A stretch of DNA of 64,000 nucleotides. Origin: Pycnococcus provasolii (Eukaryota; Chlorophyta; Pseudoscourfieldiophyceae; Pseudoscourfieldiales; Pycnococcaceae). The stretch lies in contig OW568879.1 of NCBI GenBank assembly GCA_938743325.2, forward strand, positions 372,001 to 436,000, read 5' to 3'. The notes under the pieces were generated by a model. That model did not search any database and was not told the origin of the DNA. It was given only the letters and a program-made list of their open reading frames with translations. Shown piece after piece: positions 56,070-64,000 of the stretch (position 1 is the stretch's first letter; each line of letters begins with the position of its first letter). Position numbers and translations under genes: made by a program.

Positions 56070-56809
56070 ATGGCACCGCAGCCACATCTAACAAGCCCCG
56101 CGGCGTGTGATCTGGAAATGACCGTCGGCGAACTTCTGTGCTTGATGGAGCAGAGCGCAGCAGGCGACGATGTTGCGCAGCGTTTGCGGTGAGCGAGGGA
56201 GGACGGAGCTCGCAACCGAGCTTGGGGCATGTCACAGATCTGTGGGGACTTATGGGATCTCTGTCCCCCGAGGGAAAGAGGGGACTTAGAGGGAAAAGGG
56301 AATTCGCGTTTATTCTTGTTGTTTTGTTCTTGTAACGAAGCAGCGAGTCTTCACCTTAAGAGTTTCTTTCATGGAACCGGGTCCTGCGTCGCCACAGGCG
56401 ACCGCCGATTCGACCGCATGGGAGAGCCAAGCCTGCGCTCCCTGCAATCGGTTGCTCGGGAGGAGTGAGCGAGGGAGGACGGAGCTCGCAACCGAGCTTG
56501 GGGCATGTCACAGATCTGTGGGGACTTATGGGATCTCTGTCCCCCGAGGGAAAGAGGGGACTTAGAGGGAAAAGGGAATTCGCGTTTATTCTTGTTGTTT
56601 TGTTCTTGTAACGAAGCAGCGAGTCTTCACCTTAAGAGTTTCTTTCATGCGGGTCAGCTGCGCGCAGAGGGCGGCGCATCAGTGGCATCACGCCCCAGCG
56701 CGCACGCCATTCTCCAAACAGCGCCTCCACCTCCTTCCGCACGCTCTCCAGTCGCTTGGACCAGAGCGCCTTGGAACGTTCCAACCCTGCTTATAAAACC
56801 ATCTCGTAG
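56070..56809 (+). CDS. Putative small gene interrupted by two introner-like repeats
   Basis: Tentative. If both 172-bp segments 56189-56360 and 56465-56636 (GTGAGC...TTAAG) are introns, exons 56070-56188, 56361-56464 and 56637-56809 join to an open frame of 131 residues from ATG to TAG. The product starts MAPQPHLTSPAACDLEMTV and ends SNPAYKTIS; no family was recognised. In favour: the two segments are identical, start with a good donor, end in AG, and the frame stays open over all three exons. Against: 13 bp of the repeat (AGTTTCTTTCATG) would be left in both exons in different phases, and the last 19 bp overlap a minus-strand frame. Confidence 0.35.
56189..56373 (+). repeat. 185-bp introner-like repeat, copy 1
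   Basis: Begins GTGAGCGAGGGAGG and ends TTAAG|AGTTTCTTTCATG. It appears identical to copy 2 (56465-56649) over 185 bp while the flanks are unrelated, so it inserted twice rather than being part of a larger tandem duplication. The GT...AG borders at 56189 and 56360 give a 172-bp intron-like core. It has no coding capacity. Confidence 0.8.
56465..56649 (+). repeat. 185-bp introner-like repeat, copy 2
   Basis: Same sequence, orientation and length as copy 1, offset by exactly 276 bp. The 91 bp between the copies are unique. Intron-like core 56465-56636. No target-site duplication longer than a base or two was seen at either copy. Confidence 0.8.
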
Positions 56810-57033
56810 GAGAAAAACCGTATTTTATCAGTCTCGGTGGCAGCAGCAGTTTTTTTCGTCGGACTCGTAGCGGCATGAGAGTTACGAGTTGTCTTTCGCG
56901 GACGACCGGGTCCGCGTTTCTGAGCAGTGGCGTCCGTCGCAGCGACTTCGTTGTTCATGTTGTTCATGTAGAGGTTTTCCACCACCTTTTGAGCTGCTTT
57001 TTCGAGTTTGTCTTGGGAAAACTGTATGAGTTG
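56791..57033 (-). CDS. AT-hook protein, terminal exon
   Basis: A minus-strand frame encodes QFSQDKLEKAAQKVVENLY and then KRGPGRPRKTTRNS, an AT-hook (core PGRP) that binds the minor groove of AT-rich DNA, followed by a Thr/Ala/Lys tail and a stop at 56791. Acceptor-like AACTTAG (57034) or CATACAG (57022) lies just upstream after an AT-rich, intron-like stretch. A further coding-like piece with SKYAQLMAPFKTTTDAAKAL at about 57122-57185 may be the preceding exon, but no donor in the right phase was found. It may be a small chromatin protein. The gene model is incomplete. Confidence 0.45.
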   Translation of the reverse strand, partial: QLIQFSQDKLEKAAQKVVENLYMNNMNNEVAATDATAQKRGPGRPRKTTRNSHAATSPTKKTAAATETDKIRFFSYEMVL

Positions 57034-57480
57034 CTAAGTTAAGACACCCTTTAAAGAACAATAATAGATACGATATTTCTGTATAATTAATACTACACAG
57101 AAAATTCGTATTAGTTGGTTTCAGCGCCTTCGCGGCGTCCGTCGTCGTCTTGAACGGCGCCATGAGCTGCGCGTACTTGCTTTCTTTTGTTGGAGTTGCT
57201 GTTGCTCCGGCCCAAGGTAAAGCGTGCAACGATGCATCCCGGACACAACCCTGGAGGCTGGGGCCCGCGCCCGCGGGGCCGGCCGGCCGGGGGAGGGGGG
57301 GGGGGAGAGCACCGCAAGTATTTTAGTACCACGGTATCTGGCGGCGGCGGCGTCTTATTGCCCCCCCTTCATTTTGGCCTTCCCGCATCGAACCCATCGA
57401 TCCGCCGTCACACTCTTATAATATTGAATAGTAGTAGTAGTACTTAGCATCCCAAGGGATAGGTTAGGATACCCTAGGCA

Positions 57481-59265
57481 ATGTCGAAGTCGTCTAAGTT
57501 GGAGAAGAAGAAAGAGAAGTCCTTGAAGAAAGAGAAGAAGGAGAAGAAGTTGAAGAAGGATAAAAAGGAGAAGAAGGATAAGTCGAAGAAAGAGTCGTCG
57601 TCGAAGTCTCAGAAAAGGTCGTTCGATGACGCCGCTACTAATAAAGAGTCTTCGAGTGCTCCGGGAGTGAATAAGAAAGCTCGCACCGCACCGCTGGATA
57701 TCCAAGATGCTTACAACGCACCAACAGGCGTCCTGCCCGTCGTCGGCGCGCCCGCGACTGCTCTACCGAAACTCAAAAAGAATCTTCTCGCATACACGTC
57801 TTCGTTCCTAAGCAAGACAGACGCGGCAGCGGCAGCATCAGCCTCGCAACCTTCTATCGCAGATGTTCTTGCGATGCGTGAACCTCACGACATCGCGGTG
57901 GAAATGCCGGGGGAGTCGCAATCGAACGCAACACCTGATCCTTCGGCACCGTCACCATCGCCACCACCCACCGTCACATTCGAACAAGCCGCGGCTCTGC
58001 TGGCCCCACCGTACCTCAAGTCGTCCGTTGCAACGTTCGAAAAGCCGTCCGCCATCCAGGCGCAGGCATGGCCGCTTGCATTCCGCGGATACGACATGGT
58101 CGGCATCGCAAAGACCGGCTCGGGAAAAACACTGGCTTTCGCACTCCCAGCCATCGCACACGTCGTGTCGTGCCGAGCGAGGGAGGAGAGTGGCGAAGTG
58201 CCAAAGCCCGCGAGCCCACTCAAGTTCCTCGCGCTCGCGCCCACGCGAGAGCTGTGCACGCAGATCGCAGGCGTCGTCGACGGTGTCGCGCAGGCGGCGG
58301 GCGTTCACAGCATCGCGGTGTTCGGCGGCGTGCCGAAATACCCTCAAATCGAGGCGCTCACGAAGGATAAACTGTGCTGCTGCTGCATCGCCACGCCGGG
58401 GCGCGTCGAGGACATCTGCTTCAACGACGTGCGCATCCCGCTGCTCGCCGGCGTGTCTTTCCTCGTGCTCGACGAGGCGGATCGCATGCTCGACCTCGGC
58501 TTCGAGCCGTCGATGCGTCGCATCATCAGCCAGATTCGCGCGGATCGGCAGACACTCATGTTCTCTGCGACATGGCCACCGGAGGTGGAGAAGCTTGCTC
58601 ACGAGTTTCTTGGACAGCCGGTTACCGTTCGTATCGGAAAGGGGGGCAGGGAGTTGACTGCAAATCACGCCGTTACGCAGAAGGTGCACGTCATCGAGGA
58701 GCGCGACAAGGAGCGCATGCTGACGCAGATTCTGCGCGAGGAGCTCGGCGATCGAGGTAAGAAGGGGCACGCCAAGGCGATCATCTTCGCCCTCTACAAG
58801 AAGGAGGCTGTGCGCCTCGAGCAATTCCTGCAGCGCGGAGGGTACAACTGCGCGAGCGTGCACGGTGATAAGAGCCAGCGTGAGCGCTTTGATGCCGTCG
58901 AGAGCTTCAAGAACAATCAAGTTCGCATCCTCGTGGCCACGGACGTCGCGAGCCGTGGTCTGGACATCCCGGACGTCGAGCTTGTCATCAACAACACCTT
59001 CCCTCTCACGACGGAAGACTACGTGCATCGCATTGGCCGAACGGGACGCGCGGGCAAGACTGGAAGAAGTATCACGCTCTTCGGAAGTGTGGACAAGCCG
59101 CGTGCGGGCGAGCTCATCAACGTGCTGCGAGAGGCGAAGCAGGACGTTCCAGAGGAACTTCTGAAGTTTGGCACAACAGTGAAGAAGAAGGAATCGAAGC
59201 TTTACGGAGCGCATTTCAAGGACATTGACATGACGAAGAAAGCGACGAAAATCACCTTCGATTGA
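57481..59265 (+). CDS. DEAD-box RNA helicase, DBP3/RH5-like
   Basis: A 594-residue helicase probably acting in pre-rRNA processing in the nucleolus. The first 65 residues are a Lys/Glu/Ser-rich tail typical of nucleolar proteins. Core motifs: Q-motif FEKPSAIQAQAWP, motif I AKTGSGKT (about 210), Ia PTRELC, II VLDEADRMLDLGFE (about 328), III FSATWP, IV IIFALYK, V ATDVASRGLDIP and VI HRIGRTGRAG (about 517). The ending LYGAHFKDIDM...ATKITFD matches yeast Dbp3 and plant RH5. A Cys-rich KLCCCCIATPGR before motif Ib is unusual. Start ATG at 57481. It is convergent with TFIIB (85 bp between stops). Confidence 0.88.
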   Translation: MSKSSKLEKKKEKSLKKEKKEKKLKKDKKEKKDKSKKESSSKSQKRSFDDAATNKESSSAPGVNKKARTAPLDIQDAYNAPTGVLPVVGAPATALPKLKKNLLAYTSSFLSKTDAAAAASASQPSIADVLAMREPHDIAVEMPGESQSNATPDPSAPSPSPPPTVTFEQAAALLAPPYLKSSVATFEKPSAIQAQAWPLAFRGYDMVGIAKTGSGKTLAFALPAIAHVVSCRAREESGEVPKPASPLKFLALAPTRELCTQIAGVVDGVAQAAGVHSIAVFGGVPKYPQIEALTKDKLCCCCIATPGRVEDICFNDVRIPLLAGVSFLVLDEADRMLDLGFEPSMRRIISQIRADRQTLMFSATWPPEVEKLAHEFLGQPVTVRIGKGGRELTANHAVTQKVHVIEERDKERMLTQILREELGDRGKKGHAKAIIFALYKKEAVRLEQFLQRGGYNCASVHGDKSQRERFDAVESFKNNQVRILVATDVASRGLDIPDVELVINNTFPLTTEDYVHRIGRTGRAGKTGRSITLFGSVDKPRAGELINVLREAKQDVPEELLKFGTTVKKKESKLYGAHFKDIDMTKKATKITFD

Positions 59266-59350
59266 TGAGCATTTTTTCATTCGTGTAAACCATAGCATAA
59301 TGATGAGAATAAATCGTTTTACAATACATGTTTCTTTCTTTCTTTCTTTT

Positions 59351-60958
59351 TTAAGTTTCTCCCGCCTGAGCTGCGGCACTTGGCGCTATGAACCACTCTG
59401 GTAAGAGCGAGTCCGCCTCCTTTCCAAGAACCTTTTCAAGACTTCGGATGGTGGACTGACTCACATCAGTCACATGTTCAATGTCAGCTACCGTCACGTT
59501 GAGAAGAGGGGCGCCCGCCGCCGACTGCTTCAGGTTGTACGCCGACACGACGAACCAAATGATAGTCGCCGTGACGGTTGCCGGCTGTCGACTTGACATG
59601 CCGACGTCGCGCTCCGCCTCGAGCTTTTCGAGATTCTCCGCCACCGAACGTGCGCACCGCACGACATCTTTCGGCATTTCGATGGGCAGGTTGCTGCAGA
59701 AGCGGCTGATGTGATCGCCAGTGTGCTTAATACGCCTCTGGTACGACGGACCGAGATACTTCGTGATTTTCGAGAAAGCCTGCTGTATTTTGGTTTTCAT
59801 CGACTTTGGCGTTGCACTGACAATCTCCTTGAGTATGCGCGGGGCTCCCTCCTGCGTGCATGCTATGAATACCACCGCCGCGTACACGTTAGGCTCTCCT
59901 GCACCGACGAAAGGTTTCTTCAGCCTCTTGCCGTCTTCTCCCACCATCACCTTAACCACGCAGTCCCTGAACAGTTCCTTGGCGCACTCGCGTATCACCA
60001 CGTTGAGTTCAAGGCGTTCGCATATGTCTGAGATTTCGCCAAAGGCAATTTTCAAGTTTTTGTCGATGGTTGCGGTGTTAACTTGACGCTCGGCGGTCGG
60101 CTCGGTCGTTCCTGCTCTCGCCGTCGTCGCTGTTGTCGTCGCACCTCGCTGCTGCTGCGGTAGAGTTGCCAAGGCTGTTTGCCTGTGAGTGGCCATGAGC
60201 CTTGCCTGTGCACGCTGCAGCCCAATGTGTCTGTTGTCTCTTCCGTTTTTGCCAATCACGGTGCCAAGCCCGCCGTCCATGAGTAGGTTGTTTGTCGCAC
60301 CTCCGGTGCGGCTCTTGTCTTTGCCGTCTCCTTCCCCCTTTCCGCTGTCCCTGAAGTTTCTCCACTCGGCACTTTCGTCGATGTAGCTTCCGTCGACGAC
60401 GTACCCGCACTGCTGGCAGACTCGGTCACCCTGCGCGTGGTCGTCGATGATGTCGAATGCACCGCACATCGGACACCCCGCTTCTTCCTTTCGCGTTTGT
60501 TGCTGCTGCTGCAGCTGCCTCGTCATAGCGTTCGTCGGGTTCGACGTCAGCGCCCCGAACGGGTTTGCCTGTGCTTGTGGCTGTCCCACCTCCGCGGGGT
60601 TCGACGTCAGCGCCCCGAACGGGTTTGCTTGTGCCTGTGCTTGTGGCTGTCCCACCTCCGCGGGGTTCGACGTCAGCGCCCCGAACGGGTTTGCCTGTGC
60701 CTGTGCTTGTGGCTGTCCCACCTCCGCGGGGTTCGACGTCAGCGCCCCGAACGGGTTAGCCGTTTCCTGGAACAACGAAACGTTCATGTTCATCTCACCA
60801 GCAGCACCCTGAGGAATCAACGAACCACCCCCACCTGAGGAATCAAACCCAGCAGCACCAGCAGCAGCAGCAGCCGAAGCACCAGCCGCCGAGTAGTCCG
60901 CATATTTTATTGCACGTTTGATAGGATCTGAGTTGAACGCGGAGGAGGAACGCCACAT
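59351..60958 (-). CDS. TFIIB: Transcription factor IIB with N-terminal NPF repeats
   Basis: General transcription factor that bridges TBP and RNA polymerase II. The zinc ribbon is CPMCGAF...VCQQCGYVVDG (about 163-190), then the B-reader and linker (ESAEWRNF; canonical SEWRTF) and two cyclin folds (IKHTGDHISRFCSNLPIE in the second). Length, 535, is much more than the usual 300-350. The excess is an N-terminal extension of about 150 residues with an Ala/Gly tract and four copies of NPFGALTSNPAEVGQPQAQ at 66-bp spacing, plus a Gln run. NPF motifs usually bind EH domains of endocytic proteins, which is odd in a nuclear factor. The extension stays in one frame with the zinc ribbon, so it looks genuine. 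Confidence 0.88.
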   Translation of the reverse strand: MWRSSSAFNSDPIKRAIKYADYSAAGASAAAAAGAAGFDSSGGGGSLIPQGAAGEMNMNVSLFQETANPFGALTSNPAEVGQPQAQAQANPFGALTSNPAEVGQPQAQAQANPFGALTSNPAEVGQPQAQANPFGALTSNPTNAMTRQLQQQQQTRKEEAGCPMCGAFDIIDDHAQGDRVCQQCGYVVDGSYIDESAEWRNFRDSGKGEGDGKDKSRTGGATNNLLMDGGLGTVIGKNGRDNRHIGLQRAQARLMATHRQTALATLPQQQRGATTTATTARAGTTEPTAERQVNTATIDKNLKIAFGEISDICERLELNVVIRECAKELFRDCVVKVMVGEDGKRLKKPFVGAGEPNVYAAVVFIACTQEGAPRILKEIVSATPKSMKTKIQQAFSKITKYLGPSYQRRIKHTGDHISRFCSNLPIEMPKDVVRCARSVAENLEKLEAERDVGMSSRQPATVTATIIWFVVSAYNLKQSAAGAPLLNVTVADIEHVTDVSQSTIRSLEKVLGKEADSLLPEWFIAPSAAAQAGET

Positions 60959-61068
60959 GACTTTGACGAAGTACTTGGAGAATGCGAAGATTGAATGAAG
61001 AATGAAGAATGACGAGGGGGGAGAGGGGATACGGAGATAGGGTAGGTACAGGGGTTCCCTTCTTTCTT

Positions 61069-61168
61069 CGACCTAAATCTCCGTTATGAGGCGCCCCTCC
61101 TCCGACCAAAATCTCCGTTATGAGGCGCCCCTCCTCCGACCAAAATCTCCGTTATGAGGCGCCCCTCT
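61069..61168. repeat. 34-bp tandem repeat, three copies
   Basis: Three head-to-tail copies of a 34-bp unit containing ATCTCCGTTATGAGGCGCCC, the third incomplete and followed by CGGGGCGCC, which can pair with GGCGCCCC of the units. It lies just upstream of TFIIB and may belong to its promoter or 5' leader. Confidence 0.85.
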
Positions 61169-61254
61169 GCTAAGTCGGGGCGCCCCGTTATGAACATAAT
61201 TAAAGGTAGGAGATGTGCAAGAAAGAGCTTCCACCCCAAGCCCAAGGGGTTTCA

Positions 61255-61350
61255 GAATTAGGGTTACGATAGGGTTTCTGGTTAAAGGTTAGGGTTTCTG
61301 GTTAAATGTTAGGGTTTCTGGTTAGGGTTATCATTCTCGTACTTTAGGGT
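61255..61350. repeat. TTAGGG/TTTCTGG telomere-like block
   Basis: Repeated GGTTAGGGTTTCTGGTTA units (three copies, with AAAGG and AAATG variants) and single TTAGGG motifs before and after. It lies between the divergent starts of TFIIB (60958) and the golgin-84-like gene (61595). Confidence 0.85.
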
Positions 61351-61594
61351 TCGTTTTCTTTTTTCGTTTTTTTTCCGGCCTCCCCATCTCCATCTGTGCC
61401 GCGCTCGTCATCCGACACCGGCGTGTTCATTGTGCACGTGTTCATCGGAATCACTGGGGTCAAGTACCCTAGGTGTGTTGTCCCGTACCCTGCTTGCAGT
61501 ACTTATTGGTATCTCTTCTCGTGTCATTGATCTTGATCTTGATCTTGATTCTTGATTAGCAAAGGGTTAGGTTGGGTTAGTCTGGTTCATTGCA

Positions 61595-63694
61595 ATGTCC
61601 TGGTTCAGCAATCTGGTCAGTAACGCGGAGTCACTCCTGAACAGTGTCGACTCCGCAGCGGCTGAGGTGAAAACGTCAGGAACCATTGAAGCAGCTGTGG
61701 CAGCTGTGCCACTGCTGCCTACAGGGCTCCAAAGCCCACAAAGACAAGCTCACCCCATACGTGATGCCTCTACCCCTGTTGCTTTTGAAAACTCTCGTTC
61801 GTCAACATCCTCGCACATACCAGTGCCAGCGGCGCAACCATTGCCGCTGCCGCTCTCGTCACCCCCTCGCGCCGTGGCGTCGGCGGCGGCGTCATCTTTG
61901 TCGGCGAAGGCTTTGAACACAACAACTGCGTCGACTGGCGCTTCAATCGGGGCTACCAAGGCTCTCAAACCAAAGGCTGATATAGACGGAAGACCAAAGA
62001 AAGCAGAAGCTGGCGAAGCGGAAGCAAAAGCGAAAGCGGAAGCCAAAGCGAAAGCGGAGGCCAAAGCCAAAGCCACAGCGGAAGCCAAAGCCAAAGCAGA
62101 GGCGGAAGCCAAGGCCAAAGCAGAGGCGGAAGCCAAGGCCAAAGCGAAAGCCGAAGCTGCCGAAGCAGAAGCTAAAGCGAAAGCCGAGGCGGAGGCGGAA
62201 GCCAAAGCCAAAGCCAAAGCCAAAGCCAAAGCTGCCAAAGCGGAAGCCGAAGCTGCCGAAGCGGAAGCCGAAGCTGCCGAAGCGGAAGCCAAAGCTGCCA
62301 AAGCGGAAGCCAAAGCCAGAGCGGAAGCCAAAGCTGCCGAAGCGGAAGCCAAGGCCAAGGCGGAAGCCAAAGCCAAAGCGGAAGCCGAAGCGAAAGCGGA
62401 AGCCGAAGCGAAAGCTAGAGCTGAGGCAAAGGCAAAGGCAAAGGCTGAAGCTGAGGCGGCAAAAGCCGCTGCGGCTGCGGCTGCAAAAGCTGCAGCTGAG
62501 CAGGAAGCACAGAATTTGCTTCGTGCAGAGCGACGCAAGGTGGAGGAGAAAGCTTTAGATGCGCTCCGCGCGACTTGCGAGGAAGGTGAGGAACTCACGA
62601 AGTCCATCGCGGAGGCTGTCGATGAATTGCAGGAACGTGCGCGCAATGCTGCAATAAGGCACGCAACGGAGATGTCGTCGCTACGCGGAAGCCTGGCTGC
62701 CGCCGCAGCATCTGCAACACAGGAGGAAAAGAGCGTCATGGCGGCGCGCTCCGAAGCACGTGCTAAGGAAGCGGCGATGGAATCCGCATCCGCCGAGGCA
62801 AGCGCGGCTCTTGCTGCAGCTCAGCGCGATGCGGAAGCTGCGATGGAAGAAGAGCGGGCGGCACGCGAACGCCTTATGGCGACATCGTCGAGGTTCAACG
62901 AGCTAGAACGCACCGCCGCGGCTCTTGAGGCTGAGACGGCAGCCCTGACGGCGGAGGCGGAAGCTGCGGAGTCTGGAGCTGCATCAACCGCCGCAACGGA
63001 TTCTGATTCGCACGCAGCGGCGCAGCTCTCGGATGAACTTCGCGAGGTGCTGCACCAAAAAGCTATCGTTGAGGTGGAACTTGCTGAGGCGAATGCCGCC
63101 GCGGCGTCGCGCTCGACGCGAACGGAGGCTGAGCAGTCGTGGGAAGCTAAGCTGCGCGTGCTTGCAGAGCGTCTCATTGCGACGCAGGCTAAAGCGGAGG
63201 CATTGCAGACGGAGCGGGCTACGCTATCTTTGCGCATCGACGCTGCGCGAGACGCTCTGCAGGAGGAAATCAAACACGCGCGGACGCTGCGGCTGGAGGG
63301 TGGTGGAAGTCGTCGCAGACGGCGGCGTGGGGCGTATGACGACGACGACGATGATTATGATGACGAAGATTATGATGACGAAGACGACGAAGACGACGAA
63401 GAGTCGGCGATGCTCGCTGGCGCAGGCGGCGCGATTCGCGTGGCTCCGCCAAAGCCTCTCGATCGCGCACTTACCTCAATCCTTGGGGTGGAGCAAGGCC
63501 AGCGTGTCGGTCGCGTCGTCGATACGGTAGACGGCGCGCTTCTCTACTTTTTCGGTGTCGTTCTTCGACGCAATTCTATCGCGCGTGCTCTCTTCTTCAC
63601 GTACGTCGCACTGCTTGCAACTTGGGTGAGCTTTTTGATCTTCTTTCACCACTTTGCGGGTAGGCCGAAGACAGAAATGCCGTCTCATGGCTGA
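61595..63694 (+). CDS. Golgin-84-like coiled-coil Golgi membrane protein
   Basis: A 699-residue tail-anchored coiled-coil protein. The start MSWFSNLVSNAESLLNSVD matches golgin-84 (MSWFVDLAGKAEDLLNRVD in human GOLGA5). The C-terminus VDGALLYFFGVVLRRNSIAR followed by ALFFTYVALLATWVSFLIFF matches its LRRYPIAR plus transmembrane segment. Golgin-84 tethers vesicles at the Golgi. Residues about 145-300 are a long KAEAEAKA repeat encoded by GCGAAAGCGGAAGCC-type units. The coiled coil proper follows (about 300-565). Before the anchor lies an acidic YDDDDDDYDDEDYDDED tract. The repeat makes the length hard to compare (human 731). Confidence 0.8.
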   Translation: MSWFSNLVSNAESLLNSVDSAAAEVKTSGTIEAAVAAVPLLPTGLQSPQRQAHPIRDASTPVAFENSRSSTSSHIPVPAAQPLPLPLSSPPRAVASAAASSLSAKALNTTTASTGASIGATKALKPKADIDGRPKKAEAGEAEAKAKAEAKAKAEAKAKATAEAKAKAEAEAKAKAEAEAKAKAKAEAAEAEAKAKAEAEAEAKAKAKAKAKAAKAEAEAAEAEAEAAEAEAKAAKAEAKARAEAKAAEAEAKAKAEAKAKAEAEAKAEAEAKARAEAKAKAKAEAEAAKAAAAAAAKAAAEQEAQNLLRAERRKVEEKALDALRATCEEGEELTKSIAEAVDELQERARNAAIRHATEMSSLRGSLAAAAASATQEEKSVMAARSEARAKEAAMESASAEASAALAAAQRDAEAAMEEERAARERLMATSSRFNELERTAAALEAETAALTAEAEAAESGAASTAATDSDSHAAAQLSDELREVLHQKAIVEVELAEANAAAASRSTRTEAEQSWEAKLRVLAERLIATQAKAEALQTERATLSLRIDAARDALQEEIKHARTLRLEGGGSRRRRRRGAYDDDDDDYDDEDYDDEDDEDDEESAMLAGAGGAIRVAPPKPLDRALTSILGVEQGQRVGRVVDTVDGALLYFFGVVLRRNSIARALFFTYVALLATWVSFLIFFHHFAGRPKTEMPSHG

Positions 63695-63804
63695 TGTTGG
63701 CTTGTTCACTGTTATGTTTACTTGTAAGGCAAAATACTGTATTAAATCTTGATTAAATAGAAAAAAATACGCGACACCCGTCACCACACCGTCCATTCCT
63801 CTCC

Positions 63805-64000
63805 TTAGCGGCGCTGCTGATATTTCACGCGCTTGATGACATCACAAGCCGTCTTGAGCGTGAAGATTGCACCCTCCAAATCAGCAGTAGCACTGCTGGT
63901 GCTGCTGTTGCGCGCGGTCATCATCGCGACGCGACGCTTTGCGTCCATTTCATCGTTGATGACACCAGCCTCCTCCCAGAACTCATCGTTCGGTGGGCCG
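63805..64000 (-). CDS. C-terminal end of a gene running off the window, unknown
   Basis: The last 64 codons of a minus-strand gene, open to the window edge and ending in TAA at 63807-63805. The product contains NDEFWEEAGVINDEMDAKRR and later GAIFTLKTACDVIKRVKY, with helical, charged character. Codon use matches neighbours. No family was recognised from this fragment. Confidence 0.5.
   Translation of the reverse strand, partial: GPPNDEFWEEAGVINDEMDAKRRVAMMTARNSSTSSATADLEGAIFTLKTACDVIKRVKYQQRR

Noticed and set aside
57952-59379. A 475-residue minus-strand frame opposite the DEAD-box helicase
   Set aside because: The plus strand holds all helicase motifs; the minus frame has no domain and Arg/His-rich shadow composition.
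61750-62739. A 329-residue Ala/Ser/Phe minus-strand frame
   Set aside because: It is the antisense of the KAEA repeat of golgin-84.
1-64000. tRNA or rRNA genes
   Set aside because: No convincing B-box plus acceptor-stem pairing or rRNA core sequence was noticed on reading; a covariance-model scan would be decisive.
1-64000. Bacterial-style contig or operons
   Set aside because: Introns, transit peptides, an HDEL signal, TFIIB, RACK1 and a LINE show a eukaryotic nuclear genome.

Overview
This is a gene-dense eukaryotic nuclear window: about 30 protein genes in 64 kb, on both strands, most with a single uninterrupted reading frame. A few small spliceosomal introns are visible (82 bp in the fibrillin gene, 94 bp in the PDI-like gene, perhaps 43 bp in the AAA/polyferredoxin gene). 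A flagellated unicellular alga, most likely a green (prasinophyte-type) picoalga, fits best. A plastid fibrillin and a plastid-type uroporphyrinogen decarboxylase imply a plastid. TPLATE (TSET complex), golgin-84 and a DBP3/RH5-like helicase have plant-like relatives. LRRC51 and a PG-rich (SHIPPO) protein imply a cilium. Phage-integrase-type repeats and TIR-like/TPR proteins occur in several marine algae. The species cannot be fixed from sequence alone.

Layout. 1-1.6 kb: gene-poor, with a trehalose-phosphate-synthase-like fragment on the minus strand. 1.6-9.3 kb: LRRC51, an mpaB/DUF2236 oxygenase, a membrane-anchored methyltransferase, TPLATE, and a WD40 gene followed by an out-of-frame RING finger. 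9.7-19.6 kb: a type I membrane protein, plastid UROD, fibrillin, a TTAGGGG array, a type II sialidase-like protein, and a 5'-nucleotidase with EF hands. 20.4-24.2 kb: an HDEL-tailed PDI-like protein, a pyrimidine 5'-nucleotidase, and a 5'-truncated LINE inserted in telomere-like sequence. 24.2-32.6 kb: an organellar RNA-binding candidate, mL41, RACK1, a Cyp40-like protein and a multipass membrane protein. 32.8-50.4 kb: a flagellar PG-rich protein, two TIR-like/TPR proteins (one with an N-myristoylation signal), DUF72, a nine-repeat integrase-repeat protein, and a fusion of a degenerate NtrC-type AAA+ domain with a membrane polyferredoxin. 51-64 kb: ATG10, dolichyl-diphosphatase, secreted GH3 beta-glucosidase, two 185-bp introner-like repeats, DBP3-like helicase, TFIIB with NPF repeats, golgin-84, and the end of one more gene.

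Themes. Four of five telomere-like (TTAGGG/TTAGGGG) blocks lie between divergent gene pairs, so they look like shared promoter elements rather than old chromosome ends. Three genes contain near-identical internal repeats (WD40, integrase repeat, 42-residue TPR), which suggests continuing repeat homogenisation. The best candidates for undescribed biology are the AAA+/polyferredoxin fusion, the acylated TIR-like/TPR protein with its distant paralogue, and the introner-like elements.
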